Shown here: positions 31,365 to 34,055 of the stretch, one piece after another | How positions within the stretch are numbered: the first letter of the stretch is position 1 | Layout of the letters: the number at the start of each line of letters is the position of its first letter | Source of the DNA: DASWHX01 sp036397995 | GTDB lineage: Bacteria; Bacteroidota; Bacteroidia; Cytophagales; Cyclobacteriaceae | Reading direction: 5' to 3' | NCBI GenBank assembly: GCA_036397995.1 | Contig: DASWHX010000202.1 | Coordinates: 1 to 34,055 of the forward strand | Length of the DNA: 34,055 nucleotides | The notes under the pieces: model-generated | Seen by the model: only the letters and a program-made list of their open reading frames with translations | Databases searched by the model: none | What the model was told of the DNA's origin: nothing | Program-made: the position numbers and the translations under genes

Positions 31365-31416
31365 AAGCGTTAGGTTCGATCGGTCTATTTTGCTACACGC
31401 TGTCAGGCTTTGGCGG

Positions 31417-31830
31417 TTACAATCTGCTTGTCAAGAATGTCTCTGGTGTTAGCACCTGTATATGTGCTTTTTTATAGTCTTTCGTATTTCTGGTTATTAA
31501 AATTGACTGACCATTTTCAATTGCAGTATTATATTGTATAGCATCTTCAAAGTCTGCAAAGTCCGATGCAATTGATAAGTCTATGGTCTTGCTGTCAAAA
31601 GGTAAAACGGTTACAAGAGTTTTAAACTTAGCAAGCATTTGCCTTGAACTTTTACCAGAAAATTGCGAACGCAAAACATAGTCAATATTGGCAAATGAAA
31701 TTGATGAAACAAATATTTTTATTTTATGATTGTCGGCAAGTGAAAATAGTTTAGCGGCATGAATATTAAATGGCATACGTTCAGATAGCAAGTCAATGCA
31801 TACGTCTGTGTCTACGAAAATTTTAATCAT
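31417..31830 (-). CDS. PIN-domain ribonuclease toxin of a toxin-antitoxin pair
   Basis: This 137-residue PIN domain (PIN_3-like) is a VapC-type RNase. The acidic residues expected to hold Mg2+ are D7 (FVDTDV), the D93/D96 pair in ADFEDAIQY, and D118 in ITRNTKDYK; the FEDAIQ and TRN-KDF-like motifs are those of the PIN_3 branch. Such toxins cleave tRNA, rRNA or mRNA when the antitoxin is lost; the target here is unknown. It starts 2 bases after the antitoxin stop, so the two are co-transcribed. The pair sits in a repeat-rich accessory stretch, consistent with acquisition by transfer. Confidence 0.88.
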   Translation of the reverse strand: MIKIFVDTDVCIDLLSERMPFNIHAAKLFSLADNHKIKIFVSSISFANIDYVLRSQFSGKSSRQMLAKFKTLVTVLPFDSKTIDLSIASDFADFEDAIQYNTAIENGQSILITRNTKDYKKAHIQVLTPETFLTSRL

Positions 31831-31832
31831 AA

Positions 31833-32081
31833 TTATTTAGAATATTTTTTTAGAATATGGTCTTTATATGATTTCATGTAATCATAATTTTTGGGAAGGT
31901 TTAATACACCGGATAAACTTTTGACCAAAGGAGTAATTTCACCAGCTTCCATATTGCCTGATGTTAAGTAATCTAAATATGTTTCAATTAGCTTAGAAAG
32001 ACTCGTCTTTCTTTTCTTCGCGTAAACTTTTGCCTTTTCAATGATATTATCGTCAAGCTTGAGTGTCAGTTTTGTGTCCAT
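31833..32081 (-). CDS. DUF6364-like antitoxin (ribbon-helix-helix)
   Basis: This antitoxin has 82 residues from the ATG at 32081 (a TTG two codons upstream could add two residues). The N-terminal DTKLTLKLDDNIIEKAKVYA (split at 2-21) is a ribbon-helix-helix DNA-binding fold, with KKRKTSLSKLIETYLDYL forming the second helix region; the acidic and hydrophobic C-terminal part would wrap the toxin. It resembles DUF6364, often found beside PIN toxins in Bacteroidota. It precedes the toxin by 2 bases. It probably represses its own promoter, where repeated TTATACGT words flank an exact -7 box. Confidence 0.82.
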   Translation of the reverse strand: MDTKLTLKLDDNIIEKAKVYAKKRKTSLSKLIETYLDYLTSGNMEAGEITPLVKSLSGVLNLPKNYDYMKSYKDHILKKYSK

Positions 32082-32096
32082 TGTCAATAGAATTAA

Positions 32097-32127
32097 TTAT
32101 ACGTGCAAATATAACTAATTTATACGT
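32097..32127 (-). promoter_or_regulatory. Promoter and candidate operator of the toxin-antitoxin pair
   Basis: On the - strand TATATTTGC (32113-32105) is an exact TAnnTTTGC box, with its TTTG ending 24 bases before the antitoxin ATG. Two direct copies of TTATACGT (+ strand 32097-32104 and 32120-32127), start to start 23 bases apart, flank the box. The second lies within the palindrome ATACGTAT (32122-32129). Repeats at this spacing around a promoter are what a ribbon-helix-helix antitoxin would bind for autoregulation. Confidence 0.55.
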
Positions 32128-32150
32128 ATTTATCAAGAATTGCAGGATTT

Positions 32151-32370
32151 TAACCGCTTAAGTATTGTTCCCCTGGAAATATCTTCGGCTGAATATACAA
32201 TGCCTGCCATCACTGGATTATGATGGATATTATCACTAATGATTCCAGGAAGTTTTTAATGGTAACATTATTAGAATCTCTCAAAATATCAGACTGCCTA
32301 AACCCACTTCAGTTGATTGCAATAAATGAATGTGACGACTCATGTTCATCCGGTATTCTCTATATAAATG
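32151..32370 (-). pseudogene. Decayed REP-associated (Y1/HUH) transposase
   Basis: Three blocks of - strand sequence, in two frames, match in order the conserved parts of RAYT-type IS200-like transposases. Bases 32370-32281 read YREYRMNMSRHIHLLQS, aligning with the Y-x-V-I-M-x-x-H-I-H-L-L segment, HIH (32334-32326) being the HUH metal site; it ends in TGA. A frameshift leads to SDILRDSNNVTIKNFLES (32293-32240), the usual LSDIIRDFKKFTSK region. After an apparent internal deletion, NIHHNPVMAGIVYSAEDI (32231-32178) matches the C-terminal YIHNNPVEAGIV motif. The catalytic Tyr region is missing. It is thus broken by frameshifts and a deletion. A kilobase away are the tandem hairpin repeats. Confidence 0.75.
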
Positions 32371-32626
32371 GAGTTAGGAAAATTATCCAATAATTTCGCA
32401 TGCTGCTAACTTGTCCTGCTACAATTGAACCTTGTTCCAGGCGAGTGATGGATAAGAACATCACTCAAAAATAGTTAGCTAAATTTATCGCTTTAACCCA
32501 GCCAGGAGAACGCCAAAATTTTTGGGATATAATTACCAGATTTTGGAACCAGCTTACCATTCACCTTGATTTCGAATAGCTTCATTTGTGACAAATTATT
32601 ATTCAAAACTAAAACTTTAATCAGGC

Positions 32627-34055
32627 ATGAAAACAATCAACCAATCAAAGGGGCTACTTATATTTATAGTACTCCTCACAGTAATTTTTCAAAAGGCATC
32701 TTGCCAGATTTCTTCATTCCCCTACCTTGAAGATTTCGAAGCTGATGATGGAGGCTGGATCGCGCAGAATAATGGAGCCCCTAATGGTTGGGAATATGGG
32801 ACTCCAACCGGGTTCTCTTTAAATTCTGCGCACTCAGGCATAAAGGTATGGGGAACGAATCTGGATGGTGATTATGATAACAACGCCAACCTTTATCTTG
32901 AGTCTCCTGAGTTTGATTTTTCAGGAATGGTGACCGATCCTTATTTCTTAATCTCCACAGCCTTTATTATTGAGAATTACTATGATGGAGCTTATATCGA
33001 ATATTCAACGGATATGGGCGTAATCTGGACAGTCCTTGGAGATTTGACAGCCGGTCAAAATTGGTATAATAAAACATTATCCAATGGCGAAGGATGGTCA
33101 GGTAGTTACCCGGATTGGAGTGTTGCCAGTATCAGACTCTCCGGGCTGGCGGATCAACCATCGGTAATGTTAAGAATCGTTTTTACCTCTGATGAATCTA
33201 TAACGAGAGAAGGTATATTGATTGATGATGTCCAAATAGTTTCCAATTTCACGGACATGAAAATATCGGCTGAAGAAAATAATATTCTCCTCACATCTGA
33301 GCAGAGCACCATTAATGTAGATAACATTGGAACTGACATTTCTACTCCATTCTCAATACAAGTCGAAATAACTAGAAATCTGGAAGTCTTACATCAGGAA
33401 ACTTTTCAAAATATAACCCTGACGGAGGGACAATCGCTAGCGCTAAACCCTGCTTACTACTTTGACGAGCCTGGCGGATATACCTTAACAGCAACCGCTC
33501 AAATTTCTGATTTTATTGAATCCAATAATGGTTTTACTAAGAAACTAATTGTTATTGGTTCATCAGGTTCTACATTACCATATACTGCGGGATTTGAATC
33601 CGGAGATGCGGATTGGGTTACGGAGGATCAGGTTGTGAACTCATGGGAATTGGGATATCCCGCGGGTAATGTGCTAAACGCCCCACATACGGGCCTTAAT
33701 AGTTTTGTTACCAATTTAGATGGGAATTATGATAATAATGCTGTATTAGAATTATATAGTCCATTATTTGATTTCTCATCAGCCAATGGGTCTGAAAGTT
33801 TTCAATTTGCAATTAACCATGAATTGGAACCGGGATACGATTTTGCCTGGGTTGAATTCTCAACCGATTTAGGTGAATCGTGGTCAAAGCTGGGAACAAA
33901 TTTGTCAGGTGGCAACAATTGGTACAATTTTGTCCAAGGCTGGTCGGAAAATTCTGCGGGTTGGAAAACCGCGTCCCACTCTTTGAGTTTTTTTTCAGGG
34001 GAAGCTACTGTCATACTCAAAATTGTAGTAAGCTCTGATGGCATCGCCGTTAAAG
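32627..34055 (+). CDS. Secreted surface protein with tandem choice-of-anchor J-type modules (3' end outside window)
   Basis: The frame is open for 476 codons from the ATG at 32627 to the window end. A signal peptide covers about 1-27 (hydrophobic 9-21, then KASCQ). Module 1 (about 33-205) and module 2 (about 318-476, cut off) share the same pattern: FE(A/S)GD..W, W-E-x-G-x-P, NLDG(D/N)YDNNA, SP-x-FDFS, then (E)-(Y/F)-STD-x-G-x-W. This resembles the MAM-like choice-of-anchor J fold. Between them (about 210-310) lies an Ig-like domain similar to CARDB repeats. Such proteins in Bacteroidota are usually exported by the type IX system and carry a C-terminal sorting domain, which would be outside the window. 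Ligand or activity is unknown. Confidence 0.82.
   Translation, partial: MKTINQSKGLLIFIVLLTVIFQKASCQISSFPYLEDFEADDGGWIAQNNGAPNGWEYGTPTGFSLNSAHSGIKVWGTNLDGDYDNNANLYLESPEFDFSGMVTDPYFLISTAFIIENYYDGAYIEYSTDMGVIWTVLGDLTAGQNWYNKTLSNGEGWSGSYPDWSVASIRLSGLADQPSVMLRIVFTSDESITREGILIDDVQIVSNFTDMKISAEENNILLTSEQSTINVDNIGTDISTPFSIQVEITRNLEVLHQETFQNITLTEGQSLALNPAYYFDEPGGYTLTATAQISDFIESNNGFTKKLIVIGSSGSTLPYTAGFESGDADWVTEDQVVNSWELGYPAGNVLNAPHTGLNSFVTNLDGNYDNNAVLELYSPLFDFSSANGSESFQFAINHELEPGYDFAWVEFSTDLGESWSKLGTNLSGGNNWYNFVQGWSENSAGWKTASHSLSFFSGEATVILKIVVSSDGIAVK

Larger units (their letters stand above)
30918..31416. other. Intergenic stretch holding two tandem repeats and a hairpin
   Basis: No coding sequence is supported here. 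From 30918 to 31040 I see only AT-rich DNA that must hold the DUF4199 promoter. Bases 31041-31264 are two near-identical repeat units. Bases 31313-31364 form an inverted repeat. The rest, up to the PIN gene's stop, shows nothing recognisable apart from a GTTAGGT motif at 31369-31375. Confidence 0.7.
32082..32626. other. Intergenic stretch with a transposase fossil
   Basis: This holds the antitoxin promoter (to 32129), the degraded Y1 transposase (32151-32370), and otherwise AT-rich sequence with no supported gene. The part from 32371 to 32626 must contain the promoter of the surface-protein gene, but I saw no exact TAnnTTTG box there. Confidence 0.6.

Noticed and set aside
31369..31375. GTTAGGT considered as proof of an integron attC site
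   Set aside because: A seven-base degenerate motif occurs often by chance, and the partner site at the proper distance was not found. It is kept only as a low-interest observation.
32493..32585. A 30-codon frame on the - strand starting MKLFEIKVNGKLVPKSG and ending IPKILAFSWLG
   Set aside because: The end faintly recalls the IP-x-I-x-L-x-x-x-WL pattern of SymE-type toxins and could be a remnant, but the likeness is too short to call. It also lies in the likely promoter region of the surface-protein gene.

Overview
The window reads as chromosomal DNA of a member of the Bacteroidota, most likely a Cytophagales-type marine or soil gliding bacterium. The clues are a gldA-gldF-gldG operon, several families largely confined to the phylum (DUF4290 before murA, DUF4199, DUF3109, a TPR-membrane-HTH regulator), a secreted protein built of choice-of-anchor J-type modules, the near absence of Shine-Dalgarno sequences, and recurrent TAnnTTTG promoter boxes 14-24 bases before start codons. 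No rRNA, tRNA, CRISPR array or intact transposase was seen.

Layout. Bases 1-6015 carry a cut-off glycosyltransferase (-), ruvC (+), greA with a HIT protein (-), a membrane-anchored pentapeptide-repeat protein (-), and an rsmA-mgtE-hydroxyacid dehydrogenase operon (-). Bases 6016-12223 are all on the + strand: pdxA, then the classic yceD(DUF177)-rpmF-plsX-fabH block continuing into efp-accB-accC, which links ribosome maturation, translation and the start of fatty-acid synthesis. Bases 12315-17080 hold a TPR-HTH regulator (+), a MATE exporter (-), and a two-gene unit of a cysteine-rich DUF3109 protein and a TcmP-like SAM-fold protein (-). Bases 17209-21480 carry a UvrD/PcrA helicase, DUF4290 and murA (+). 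Bases 21491-30917 are all on the - strand: dnaN, a DUF4340-like protein, gldG, gldF, gldA, then an operon purine nucleoside phosphorylase - predicted outer-membrane barrel - PAP2 phosphatase - SDR, and a DUF4199 membrane protein.

Bases 30918-32626 are the accessory part. They hold two tandem ~110-bp repeats, each able to form a hairpin with 15-bp arms, then a structured inverted repeat, a PIN/RHH toxin-antitoxin pair with a candidate operator, and the fossil of a REP-associated (Y1/HUH) transposase. The fossil is recognisable only from its HIH motif and its IHHNPV motif in three frames. Repeats plus transposase remnant suggest a REP/RAYT-type mobile family that inserted here and decayed, with a toxin-antitoxin cassette between the two. 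The window then ends inside a large secreted surface protein.

Most of the window is conserved housekeeping DNA. The points most worth following up are the repeat/RAYT-fossil/toxin-antitoxin island, the TcmP-like/DUF3109 pair, MurA with Asp at the catalytic Cys position (predicted intrinsic fosfomycin resistance), the Asp at the base-specificity position of the purine nucleoside phosphorylase, and a perfect 16-bp palindrome in the dnaN leader. I did not find a clearly new multi-gene system. The TcmP-like/DUF3109 pair and the barrel/PAP2 operon are the closest candidates.
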